In this document: positions 23,822-32,721 of the stretch, in pieces | Layout of the letters: the number at the start of each line of letters is the position of its first letter | How positions within the stretch are numbered: position 1 is the stretch's first letter | Assembly (NCBI RefSeq): GCF_011761355.1 | Contig: NZ_JAASRW010000014.1 | Span: 1-63,745, forward strand | Reading direction: 5' to 3' | Source: Paenibacillus lupini | GTDB taxonomy: Bacteria > Bacillota > Bacilli > Paenibacillales > Paenibacillaceae | Length of the DNA: 63,745 nt | Notes under the pieces: generated by a model | Told to the model about the DNA's origin: nothing | The model's database searches: none | The model's input: only the letters and a program-made list of their open reading frames with translations | Program-made: the position numbers and the translations under genes

Positions 23822-26800
23822 TTGGCAGGACAACTTGTTCAGTATGGTCGGCGCACGCGGAGAAGTTACGCCCGGATCAACGAGGTGCTGGAAGTCCCGA
23901 ACCTGATTGAAATCCAACAAAAATCGTACGAAAAGTTCTTGGACAATGACTTGCTTGAGTTATTCCAGGACATTTCGCCGATTCAGGACTTTACGGGCAA
24001 TCTATCGCTTGAGTTTATCGACTATAGCTTAGGCGAACCGAAATATTCGGTCGATGAATCAAAGGAACGCGATGTGACGTATGCTGCTCCACTACGCGTT
24101 AAAGTACGGCTCTTCAACAAAGAAACCGGCGAAGTGAAAGAACAAGAAGTGTTCATGGGCGACTTCCCGCTGATGACAGAGACCGGTACGTTCATTATTA
24201 ACGGGGCGGAACGTGTTATTGTCAGCCAGTTGGTTCGATCCCCAAGTGTGTACTTCAGCACGAAGGTTGATAAGAACGGGAAGAAAACATACACGGCAAC
24301 GGTAATTCCGAATCGCGGAGCTTGGCTCGAACTTGAGACGGATGCTAAAGACATCATTTACGTTCGTATTGACCGGACCCGGAAAATACCGGTGACGGTG
24401 CTTTTGCGCGCTCTTGGCTTCGGGACCGACGCTGAAATCCTAGAATTGCTCGGCCATGACGAGTATATTCGCAACACGCTGGATAAAGACAACACAGATT
24501 CGACTGAGAAAGCGTTGATCGAGATCTACGAACGCCTTCGTCCAGGCGAGCCGCCTACATTGGACAATGCAAAGAGCTTGCTAGTTGCTCGTTTCTTTGA
24601 TCCAAAACGTTATGATTTGGCTAACGTTGGTCGTTACAAAATAAACAAAAAGCTTCACATTAAGAACCGCCTGTTTAACCAACGTCTTGCTGAGACACTG
24701 GTTGATCCAGGTACGGGTGAAATCATCGCAGAAGCAGGACAAATGATTGACCGTCGTCTGCTTGATGAGATCCTCGACAAATTGGAGAAAAACGTCGGCT
24801 TCAAAACATATCATGTTGCTAATGGTGTGTTGGATGCAGACAGCATTCCACTTCAAGCGATTAGTGTGTATTCACCGCTTGATGATGCGAAGGTCATTAA
24901 AGTTATTGCGAATGGCGTTATTGATAAATCCGTTAAGCATATTACGCCTGCGGATATTATTTCGTCCATTAACTACTTCATTAACCTTCTGCATGGCGTA
25001 GGCAACACAGACGATATCGACCATCTCGGTAACCGCCGTTTGCGTTCGGTAGGCGAATTGTTGCAAAACCAGTTCCGTATTGGTCTGTCCCGTATGGAAC
25101 GTGTTGTTCGCGAAAGAATGTCGATTCAAGACGCTAACGCGATCACGCCGCAAGCTTTGATTAACATTCGACCAGTTATTGCGTCGATTAAAGAATTCTT
25201 TGGTTCCTCGCAGCTGTCGCAGTTCATGGACCAAACGAACCCGCTGGCGGAATTGACGCACAAACGTCGTCTGTCTGCACTCGGTCCGGGTGGTTTGACG
25301 CGTGAGCGCGCAGGCTTTGAAGTGCGTGACGTCCATCACTCCCACTATGGGCGGATGTGTCCGATCGAAACACCAGAGGGTCCGAACATCGGTTTGATCA
25401 ACTCCTTGTCGACATTTGCTCGTATTAACGAGTATGGCTTCATTGAGGCGCCTTACCGTTGGGTTGATCCGAAGACTAGTATCGTTACCGAGCAAATCTC
25501 GTATTTGACGGCTGACGAAGAGGATAACTACGTTATCGCACAAGCGAACGCGAAGTTGGCAGAAGACGGTAGATTTGTCGACGACAGCGTAATCGTTCGT
25601 TATAACAAACAAGCAGATAACATCCTGACTATGCCAAGTGAACGCGTTGACTACATGGACGTATCGCCGAAGCAGGTTGTATCGGTTGCGACAGCGCTCA
25701 TTCCGTTCTTGGAAAATGACGACTCCAACCGTGCGCTCATGGGATCCAACATGCAACGTCAAGCCGTGCCGCTTCTTATTCCTAAAGCACCACTCGTTGG
25801 TACTGGTATGGAACACAAATCGGCAAAAGACTCTGGTGTATGTATTGTGTCCAAGTTTGACGGTGTTATTGAACGAGTTTCTGCAAATGAAATTTGGCTG
25901 CGTCGTACTGAAGTTTTGGACGGCAAACAAGTTGTTGGCGATCTCGTAAAACATAAACTGCATAAGTTTATGCGTTCTAACCAAGGAACATGTATTAACC
26001 AACGTCCGCTTGTCCGCAAAGGTGATGTGATCAAGGTTGGCGATATCCTCGCTGATGGTCCTTCGACAGAGCAAGGTGAATTGGCGCTTGGCCGTAACGT
26101 TGTCGTTGCGTTCATGACTTGGGAAGGCTACAACTATGAGGATGCGATTCTTCTTAGCGAGAAGCTTGTGAAAGAGGATGTTTATACATCCATTCACATC
26201 GAAGAATATGAATCCGAAGCACGTGATACGAAGCTTGGACCAGAAGAAATTACGCGCGACATTCCGAATGTCGGCGAAGAAGCGCTTAAGAACCTCGACG
26301 AACGCGGTATTATCCGTGTCGGCGCAGAGATTGGCGCTGGCGATATCCTCGTTGGTAAAGTAACACCTAAAGGTGTTACGGAACTGACAGCGGAAGAACG
26401 TCTCCTTCACGCGATCTTTGGTGAGAAAGCTCGTGAAGTCCGTGATACATCGCTTCGTGTACCGCATGGTACCGACGGTATCGTTGTAGACGTTAAAGTA
26501 TTTACTCGTGAGAACGGCGATGAACTGCCACCAGGCGTGAATCAGCTGGTCCGTGTATATATTGCTCAAAAACGTAAAATTTCCGAAGGCGACAAAATGG
26601 CAGGACGCCACGGTAATAAAGGGGTTATCGCCCGTATTATGCCTGAGGAAGATATGCCGTTCTTGCCAGACGGCACACCAGTAGAAGTCGTGCTTAACCC
26701 ACTAGGCGTACCATCACGGATGAACATCGGTCAAGTACTCGAAGTCCATCTGGGTATGGCTTGTAAACAGCTCGGCTTGCATGCTGCAACACCGGTATTC

Positions 26801-27367
26801 GACGGTGCGCGCGAGTATGACGTATTTGACACAATGGAAGAAGCCGGTATGCAACGTAACGGTAAAACGGTTCTGTACGATGGACGTACAGGTGAATCGT
26901 TCGAACGTGAAGTTACAGTTGGCGTCATGTACATGATCAAACTGGCGCACATGGTTGACGATAAAATCCATGCTCGCTCGACTGGTCCTTACTCCCTCGT
27001 TACGCAACAACCATTGGGCGGTAAAGCTCAATTCGGTGGTCAGCGCTTCGGCGAGATGGAAGTTTGGGCGCTTGAAGCATACGGCGCTGCCTATACGCTT
27101 CAAGAGATTCTTACCGTCAAATCCGATGACGTTGTTGGCCGTGTGAAGACGTATGAATCGATCGTTAAGGGTGAGAACGTACCGGAGCCAGGTGTTCCTG
27201 AGTCGTTCAAAGTATTGATCAAAGAGCTTCAATCTCTAGGTATGGACGTTAAGATCCTTTCCGAGAATGAAGAAGAGATCGAGATGAGAGAAATCGATGA
27301 CGAAGATGACGGTACGAGCGATAAGCTCAACCTGAATTTGGAAGGTGCCGAAGCAGGCGCTGAATAA
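23822..27367 (+). CDS. rpoB: DNA-directed RNA polymerase subunit beta
   Basis: Catalytic beta subunit, 1181 residues from the TTG at 23822. The start gives the family N-terminus AGQLVQYGRRTRRSYARI and follows GGTGAGG; a longer in-frame reading of 38 more codons runs through the attenuator region and is rejected. The rifampicin pocket is wild type: Q467, D470, H480 and S485 match E. coli Q513, D516, H526 and S531, so drug sensitivity is expected at this site. The C-terminal tail is acidic, as in other Firmicutes. 92 nt before rpoC. Confidence 0.98.
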   Translation: MAGQLVQYGRRTRRSYARINEVLEVPNLIEIQQKSYEKFLDNDLLELFQDISPIQDFTGNLSLEFIDYSLGEPKYSVDESKERDVTYAAPLRVKVRLFNKETGEVKEQEVFMGDFPLMTETGTFIINGAERVIVSQLVRSPSVYFSTKVDKNGKKTYTATVIPNRGAWLELETDAKDIIYVRIDRTRKIPVTVLLRALGFGTDAEILELLGHDEYIRNTLDKDNTDSTEKALIEIYERLRPGEPPTLDNAKSLLVARFFDPKRYDLANVGRYKINKKLHIKNRLFNQRLAETLVDPGTGEIIAEAGQMIDRRLLDEILDKLEKNVGFKTYHVANGVLDADSIPLQAISVYSPLDDAKVIKVIANGVIDKSVKHITPADIISSINYFINLLHGVGNTDDIDHLGNRRLRSVGELLQNQFRIGLSRMERVVRERMSIQDANAITPQALINIRPVIASIKEFFGSSQLSQFMDQTNPLAELTHKRRLSALGPGGLTRERAGFEVRDVHHSHYGRMCPIETPEGPNIGLINSLSTFARINEYGFIEAPYRWVDPKTSIVTEQISYLTADEEDNYVIAQANAKLAEDGRFVDDSVIVRYNKQADNILTMPSERVDYMDVSPKQVVSVATALIPFLENDDSNRALMGSNMQRQAVPLLIPKAPLVGTGMEHKSAKDSGVCIVSKFDGVIERVSANEIWLRRTEVLDGKQVVGDLVKHKLHKFMRSNQGTCINQRPLVRKGDVIKVGDILADGPSTEQGELALGRNVVVAFMTWEGYNYEDAILLSEKLVKEDVYTSIHIEEYESEARDTKLGPEEITRDIPNVGEEALKNLDERGIIRVGAEIGAGDILVGKVTPKGVTELTAEERLLHAIFGEKAREVRDTSLRVPHGTDGIVVDVKVFTRENGDELPPGVNQLVRVYIAQKRKISEGDKMAGRHGNKGVIARIMPEEDMPFLPDGTPVEVVLNPLGVPSRMNIGQVLEVHLGMACKQLGLHAATPVFDGAREYDVFDTMEEAGMQRNGKTVLYDGRTGESFEREVTVGVMYMIKLAHMVDDKIHARSTGPYSLVTQQPLGGKAQFGGQRFGEMEVWALEAYGAAYTLQEILTVKSDDVVGRVKTYESIVKGENVPEPGVPESFKVLIKELQSLGMDVKILSENEEEIEMREIDDEDDGTSDKLNLNLEGAEAGAE

Positions 27368-27379
27368 GATTTGATTATA

Positions 27380-27413
27380 GGCTGCTCGTCCTTCATCAGA
27401 AGGGCGTGCAGCC
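27380..27413 (+). promoter_or_regulatory. Hairpin between rpoB and rpoC
   Basis: GGCTGC (27380-27385) pairs with GCAGCC (27408-27413), and inside it CCTT pairs with AAGG. There is no T run, so it is probably a processing or stability element, not a terminator. Confidence 0.5.
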
Positions 27414-27459
27414 GCCAATTTGTACGACATAGCCATACATGACGAAGGAGGGTTGCTCC

Positions 27460-30400
27460 TTGTTGGACGTGAACAACTTCGAGTATATGAAAATCGGGCT
27501 TGCCTCGCCGGATAAAATTCGTTCTTGGTCCCGCGGAGAAGTCAAAAAACCGGAGACGATCAACTATAGGACGTTAAAACCGGAGAAAGAAGGTCTTTTC
27601 TGTGAGAAGATCTTCGGGCCTACAAAAGACTGGGAATGTCATTGCGGTAAATACAAACGCGTTCGTTATAAAGGCGTAGTCTGTGACCGCTGTGGCGTTG
27701 AAGTAACTCGCGCTAAAGTACGCCGCGAGCGTATGGGCCATATCGAGCTTGCTGCTCCTGTATCGCATATCTGGTACTTTAAAGGTATTCCAAGCCGTAT
27801 GGGCCTTGCGCTTGACATGTCGCCTCGTTCGCTTGAGGAGATTATCTATTTTGCATCCTATGTTACAACCGATCCTGGTGATACGCCGCTTGAGAAAAAA
27901 CAACTGCTGTCGGAGAAAGAATACCGCAGCTACCGTGAAAAATACGGTTATGGCTTCCAAGCAAGCATGGGTGCAGAAGCAGTTAAGAAATTGCTTCAAG
28001 ACATCGACGTAGAGAAAGAACTGGAACAGCTTAAAGAAGAATTGCGCACTGCTCAAGGGCAACGTCGTAATCGTGCGATTAAGCGTCTTGAAGTTATCGA
28101 AGCATTCCGTAACTCCGGCAATCAGCCGGAATGGATGATTCTCGATGTACTTCCGGTTATCCCGCCAGAGCTTCGTCCGATGGTACAATTGGATGGCGGA
28201 CGTTTCGCAACGTCTGACTTGAATGACCTGTACCGCCGTGTTATTAACCGTAACAACCGTCTGAAGCGTCTGCTTGACCTTGGTGCACCAGACATTATCG
28301 TTCAGAATGAGAAGCGTATGCTGCAAGAAGCAGTTGATGCTCTCATCGATAACGGTCGTCGTGGTCGTCCAGTAACAGGCCCAGGTAACCGTCCTTTGAA
28401 ATCGCTCAGCCATATGCTGAAAGGTAAACAAGGTCGTTTCCGTCAGAACTTGCTCGGTAAACGGGTTGACTACTCTGGTCGTTCCGTTATCGTAGTAGGT
28501 CCAAACCTTAAAATGTTCCAATGTGGTCTTCCAAAAGAGATGGCACTGGAGCTGTTCAAGCCATTCGTTATGAAAGAGCTTGTTAACAAAGGTTTGGCTC
28601 ATAATATCAAGAGCGCGAAACGTAAGGTTGAGCGCGTTAGCCCAGAAGTATGGGACGTTCTTGAAGAAGTAATCAAGGAGCACCCGGTTCTTCTTAACCG
28701 TGCCCCTACGCTTCACCGTCTTGGTATCCAAGCGTTCGAACCGATCTTGGTTGAAGGCCGTGCCATCAAGCTTCATCCGCTCGTATGTACCGCTTATAAC
28801 GCGGACTTCGACGGTGACCAAATGGCCGTTCACGTACCATTGTCGGCAGAAGCACAAGCTGAAGCACGTCTCCTGATGCTTGCATCGGGTAATATTTTGA
28901 ACCCGAAAGACGGCAAACCAGTTGTTACACCATCGCAGGATATGGTTCTCGGATCGTATTACTTGACGATGGACAACAAGGAAGCCAAAGGTTCCGGTTC
29001 TGTGTTCGCGACTGTGAACGAAGCAATCTCCGCTTATCAGCGTGGTATTGTATCGCTCCATGCTCGTGTATTCGTGCCAGCTAAAGTACTGAAGAAAACG
29101 ATCTTTACGGAACTGCAGCAGAACTCGCTGATTAGTACAACGGTTGGTAAAGTCATTTTCAACGAGATCTTCCCGGAAGACTTCCCTTACATCAACGAAG
29201 CTACTAAAGCGAACTTGCTGCATGGAACACCGGATAAGTATTTCGTATACGAAAAAGGCAGCGACCTGAACAAAATTGTTGACGAATTACCAATTGCCGG
29301 CGGTGTCGGTAAAGAGTATCTCGGCAACATCATCGGCGAATGCTTCCGTATCTACCATACAACTTTAACGTCGATTATTCTTGACCGTATTAAACAACTC
29401 GGCTTTACGTACTCTACTCGCGCGGGTATTACTGTAGCGGTATCGGACGTAATTGTTCCAGAGGAAAAAGTCGAGATCTTGAAAGAATCCGATGCTAAAG
29501 TAGCTGTCGTTATGAATCAGTACCGTCGTGGTCTGATTACAAACGAAGAACGTTATGACCGTGTTATCGAAATTTGGAGTAAATCCAAAGATCAAATTAC
29601 GGAAATTCTCATGAGATCGATGGACCGTTACAATTCCATCATGCTCATGGTTGACTCCAAAGCACGGGGTAACAAATCGCAGATCGCTCAGCTCGGCGGT
29701 ATGCGTGGTCTGATGGCGAACCCATCCGGTCGTATCATCGAGTTGCCAATCAAATCGAACTTCCGTGAAGGCCTTACCGTCCTCGAGTACTTCATCTCGA
29801 CGCATGGTGCGCGTAAAGGTTTGGCCGATACAGCCCTTCGTACAGCTGACTCGGGTTACTTGACTCGTCGTCTGGTTGACGTAGCGCAGGATGTTATCGT
29901 TCGTGAAGATGATTGTGGTACAGATAAAGGCTTTGCTGTTAGCAAAATCCAAGATGGTAAAGAAGTTATCGAGGATCTGTATGACCGTATCGAAGGTCGC
30001 TATGCATTCGAAACGATTCGTCATCCTAAAACGGGTGAAGTTATCGTTAAGAAAAGCGAGCTTATCGATTCCGGTAAAGCAGATGCGATTATCGATGCTG
30101 GTATCGAGAAACTTCAGATCCGTTCGGTGCTTAGCTGCCGTGCGCGTCATGGCGTATGTAAAATTTGCTACGGCCGTAACTTGGCAACAGGCAAACACGT
30201 TGAGATCGGCGAAGCGGTTGGTATTATCGCGGCGCAATCGATCGGCGAACCAGGAACACAGCTTACAATGCGTACGTTCCATACCGGCGGTGTAGCCGGC
30301 GATGATATTACGCAAGGTTTGCCGCGTATCCAAGAGCTGTTCGAGGCGCGTAATCCGAAAGGTCAAGCGATTATCACTGAGCTCGACGGTGTCGTAAAAG

Positions 30401-31086
30401 AAATTCGCGAAGCGAAAGACCGTCGCGAAGTTGAAGTACAAGGTGAAGCGGAAACGAAAGTATACGCTATTACGTATGGTTCGCGTATCCGTGTAACCGA
30501 AGGCCAGCAAATCGAAGCCGGCGACGAGCTGACAGATGGTTCGATCGACCCTAAAGATATGCTGCGTATTAAAGGTATCCGTGGCGTTCAAAACTACATT
30601 TTGCAAGAAGTACAGCGCGTATACCGTAACCAAGGTGTAGAAATCAACGATAAACACGTTGAGGTTATGGTTAAGCAAATGCTTCGCAAAATCCGTATCG
30701 TTGACGCTGGGGACACTACGCTTCTTCCAGGCGCATTTGTTGACATTCATGAATACGAAGCAGCTAACCGTGAAGCAATCTTTGCAGGTCTTGAGCCTGC
30801 AGTTGCGAAGCCAGTATTGCTTGGTATTACGAAGGCATCCCTTGAGACAGACTCGTTCTTGTCCGCGGCATCGTTCCAAGAAACGACTCGCGTATTGACC
30901 GACGCTGCTATCAAAGGTAAAGTCGACCAATTGCTAGGCCTGAAAGAGAACGTTATTATCGGTAAGCTGATCCCGGCTGGTACAGGTATGAACCGTTACC
31001 GCAGTATTAAGCTGGTAGGCCTTGAAGATGAGCCGGAAACAACTGAAGAAGGCGAATTGGAATCCGAAGCTGTAACGATTGAATAG
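27460..31086 (+). CDS. rpoC: DNA-directed RNA polymerase subunit beta'
   Basis: Catalytic beta' subunit, 1208 residues. The N-terminal zinc site uses CHCGKYK and CDRCGVE; the active-site magnesium loop is NADFDGDQ (447-454; D449, D451, D453). The second zinc site, around CRARHGVCKICYG, and the trigger-loop region (QLTMRTFHTGG) are present. Start is the first of two adjacent TTG codons at 27460, after GGAGGG, giving LDVNNFEYM as in B. subtilis; an ATG 7 codons upstream lies at the Shine-Dalgarno site and is rejected. Confidence 0.98.
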   Translation: MLDVNNFEYMKIGLASPDKIRSWSRGEVKKPETINYRTLKPEKEGLFCEKIFGPTKDWECHCGKYKRVRYKGVVCDRCGVEVTRAKVRRERMGHIELAAPVSHIWYFKGIPSRMGLALDMSPRSLEEIIYFASYVTTDPGDTPLEKKQLLSEKEYRSYREKYGYGFQASMGAEAVKKLLQDIDVEKELEQLKEELRTAQGQRRNRAIKRLEVIEAFRNSGNQPEWMILDVLPVIPPELRPMVQLDGGRFATSDLNDLYRRVINRNNRLKRLLDLGAPDIIVQNEKRMLQEAVDALIDNGRRGRPVTGPGNRPLKSLSHMLKGKQGRFRQNLLGKRVDYSGRSVIVVGPNLKMFQCGLPKEMALELFKPFVMKELVNKGLAHNIKSAKRKVERVSPEVWDVLEEVIKEHPVLLNRAPTLHRLGIQAFEPILVEGRAIKLHPLVCTAYNADFDGDQMAVHVPLSAEAQAEARLLMLASGNILNPKDGKPVVTPSQDMVLGSYYLTMDNKEAKGSGSVFATVNEAISAYQRGIVSLHARVFVPAKVLKKTIFTELQQNSLISTTVGKVIFNEIFPEDFPYINEATKANLLHGTPDKYFVYEKGSDLNKIVDELPIAGGVGKEYLGNIIGECFRIYHTTLTSIILDRIKQLGFTYSTRAGITVAVSDVIVPEEKVEILKESDAKVAVVMNQYRRGLITNEERYDRVIEIWSKSKDQITEILMRSMDRYNSIMLMVDSKARGNKSQIAQLGGMRGLMANPSGRIIELPIKSNFREGLTVLEYFISTHGARKGLADTALRTADSGYLTRRLVDVAQDVIVREDDCGTDKGFAVSKIQDGKEVIEDLYDRIEGRYAFETIRHPKTGEVIVKKSELIDSGKADAIIDAGIEKLQIRSVLSCRARHGVCKICYGRNLATGKHVEIGEAVGIIAAQSIGEPGTQLTMRTFHTGGVAGDDITQGLPRIQELFEARNPKGQAIITELDGVVKEIREAKDRREVEVQGEAETKVYAITYGSRIRVTEGQQIEAGDELTDGSIDPKDMLRIKGIRGVQNYILQEVQRVYRNQGVEINDKHVEVMVKQMLRKIRIVDAGDTTLLPGAFVDIHEYEAANREAIFAGLEPAVAKPVLLGITKASLETDSFLSAASFQETTRVLTDAAIKGKVDQLLGLKENVIIGKLIPAGTGMNRYRSIKLVGLEDEPETTEEGELESEAVTIE

Positions 31087-31103
31087 AATAGTGTAATAGA
31101 TGA

Positions 31104-31159
31104 GAAGAGCGCGGCATCGGCAGGGATGGTTGGTCTTCCCTGTTGATACTCGCTCTTTT
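31104..31159 (+). terminator. Terminator of the rpoB-rpoC operon
   Basis: AAGAGCG (31105-31111) and CGCTCTT (31151-31157) form the base of a long stem whose upper part pairs GGCAGGGA with TCCCTGTT-type bases. TTTT follows. Confidence 0.75.
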
Positions 31160-31328
31160 ACATGTATAATGATTAGTGGGCCTTACCTTTAACCGTCCGA
31201 ATGAATTATCCATAACTTTGCAATTTGGACAGGGTGTATTACAGCTTGACACTTGTAGATGTAGGTGTTACTATATCGAAGTGTGCCTAATTGTGTGATC
31301 GCTCTACCGATGAAGGAAAGGTGATATC

Positions 31329-31559
31329 ATGCAGTTCAAGGTTGGCGCGAAACAGACGACGAAGATGCTTGAGCAAGATAAAGCTATCGAAGTCTATGTA
31401 GCTCGTGATGCAGATCCAAGGATGATAGAGAAGATCGTTCATCTTTGCGAGCGGTTGAGTGTTCCGATTAAGTGGGCAGATACGATGCATGAACTTGGGG
31501 AGACCTGCGGGATTGATGTCGGAGCTGCTATGGCAGCGCTCATACCTGATGAAGAATAA
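31329..31559 (+). CDS. rplGB: L7Ae-like K-turn-binding ribosomal protein (YbxF type)
   Basis: Small RNA-binding protein that recognises kink-turns; YbxF in B. subtilis associates with the ribosome. The 76 residues match the L7Ae fold: KQTTKMLEQDKAIEVYVARDADP, VHLCERLSVPI, and ELGETCGIDVGAAMAALI. ATG 31329 follows GGAAAGG. Located between rpoC and rpsL, the conserved place. No other gene fits the 156-base gap to rpsL. Confidence 0.9.
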   Translation: MQFKVGAKQTTKMLEQDKAIEVYVARDADPRMIEKIVHLCERLSVPIKWADTMHELGETCGIDVGAAMAALIPDEE

Positions 31560-31668
31560 TGAAAACATAATTTTTGTTGGTGCAGAATTGAAAGATGATG
31601 GACTGGCGAAAATTTTTATTTGTTCTTTTATGAACCGCCTGGATCTGTGGGCTTAATGATTGGGTTAA

Positions 31669-31691
31669 ATGTCTTGCCATAAATAAGACAT
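31669..31691 (+). promoter_or_regulatory. Hairpin before rpsL
   Basis: ATGTCTT (31669-31675) and AAGACAT (31685-31691) form a perfect 7-bp stem with a 9-base loop, about 10 nt before the rpsL ribosome-binding site. There is no T run. It could influence S12 translation or mRNA processing. Confidence 0.4.
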
Positions 31692-31714
31692 AATCATGGG
31701 AAGGGGGTGGCAAC

Positions 31715-32134
31715 ATGCCAACAATTAATCAGCTGGTCCGTAAAGGCCGCCAAGCTAAAGTCGTAAAATCGAAATCGCCTGCTTTGCAAAGAGGGTTTAA
31801 CGCTCTGAAACGTGAAGCAACGAATATCAGCGCTCCGCAAAAACGCGGTGTGTGCACTCGTGTAGGTACTATGACTCCGAAAAAACCGAACTCCGCACTT
31901 CGTAAATATGCGCGTGTACGTTTGACTAACCGCGTAGAGGTAACGGCGTATATTCCAGGTATCGGTCATAACCTTCAAGAACACAGCGTTGTATTGATCC
32001 GCGGTGGACGGGTAAAAGACCTTCCGGGCGTACGTTATCATATCGTTCGTGGCGCATTGGATACTGCGGGTGTAAACAACCGTAACCAATCTCGTTCGAA
32101 ATATGGTACTAAACGTCCTAAAGTTAAAAAATAA
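31715..32134 (+). CDS. rpsL: 30S ribosomal protein S12
   Basis: Decoding-centre protein. 139 residues; TPKKPNSALRK with K56/K57, equivalent to the E. coli K42/K43 streptomycin region, is wild type, as is the second loop DLPGVRYH. ATG 31715 is preceded by GGAAGGGGGTGG. Heads the str cluster rpsL-rpsG-fusA-tuf. Confidence 0.97.
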   Translation: MPTINQLVRKGRQAKVVKSKSPALQRGFNALKREATNISAPQKRGVCTRVGTMTPKKPNSALRKYARVRLTNRVEVTAYIPGIGHNLQEHSVVLIRGGRVKDLPGVRYHIVRGALDTAGVNNRNQSRSKYGTKRPKVKK

Positions 32135-32197
32135 TAAGTTGAATACATTCGGATAATATCCGGGTATAACGACTAACTGGGAAAGGGGGACTTTATC

Positions 32198-32668
32198 ATG
32201 CCACGCAAAGGTCCTGTAACAAAACGTGATGTATTGCCAGATCCGCTTTATAATAGCAAGCTGGTAACTCGTCTTATCAACCGTATTATGATCGACGGCA
32301 AACGCGGTGTTGCTCAAACGCTGTTGTATAATGCTTTCACACTGATCCAAGAACGCACAGGTAAAGATCCAATGGAAACGTTCGAAGCAGCATTGAAAAA
32401 CATTATGCCAGTACTTGAGGTTAAAGCACGCCGTGTAGGCGGTACTAACTACCAAGTGCCTATCGAAGTAAAACCAGAGCGCCGTACGTCGCTTGGTCTT
32501 CGTTGGCTCGTTAACTACTCGCGTAACCGCGGTGAGAAAACGATGGAAGAGCGTCTGGCAGCAGAAATCATGGATGCAGCGAACAACACTGGTGCATCTG
32601 TGAAGAAGCGCGAAGACACACACAAAATGGCAGAAGCGAACAAAGCGTTTGCTCACTACCGTTGGTAG
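32198..32668 (+). CDS. rpsG: 30S ribosomal protein S7
   Basis: Head-domain primary binder that contacts E-site tRNA. 156 residues, typical length, beginning MPRKGPVTKRDVLPDP and ending in the KAFAHYRW tail common in Firmicutes. In E. coli S7 is the autoregulator of the str operon; no equivalent site is obvious in the 63-nt rpsL-rpsG gap here. Confidence 0.97.
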   Translation: MPRKGPVTKRDVLPDPLYNSKLVTRLINRIMIDGKRGVAQTLLYNAFTLIQERTGKDPMETFEAALKNIMPVLEVKARRVGGTNYQVPIEVKPERRTSLGLRWLVNYSRNRGEKTMEERLAAEIMDAANNTGASVKKREDTHKMAEANKAFAHYRW

Positions 32669-32721
32669 GATTTTAAATAATTTGATTGAGTTTAACTCAA
32701 TACACGAGAGGAGACAAATTC

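Noticed and set aside
24872..30930. Very long minus-strand open frames opposite rpoB and rpoC (579, 549 and 521 codons)
   Set aside because: Same mirror effect in highly expressed genes; the predicted products are Phe/Thr/Cys-rich with no domain.
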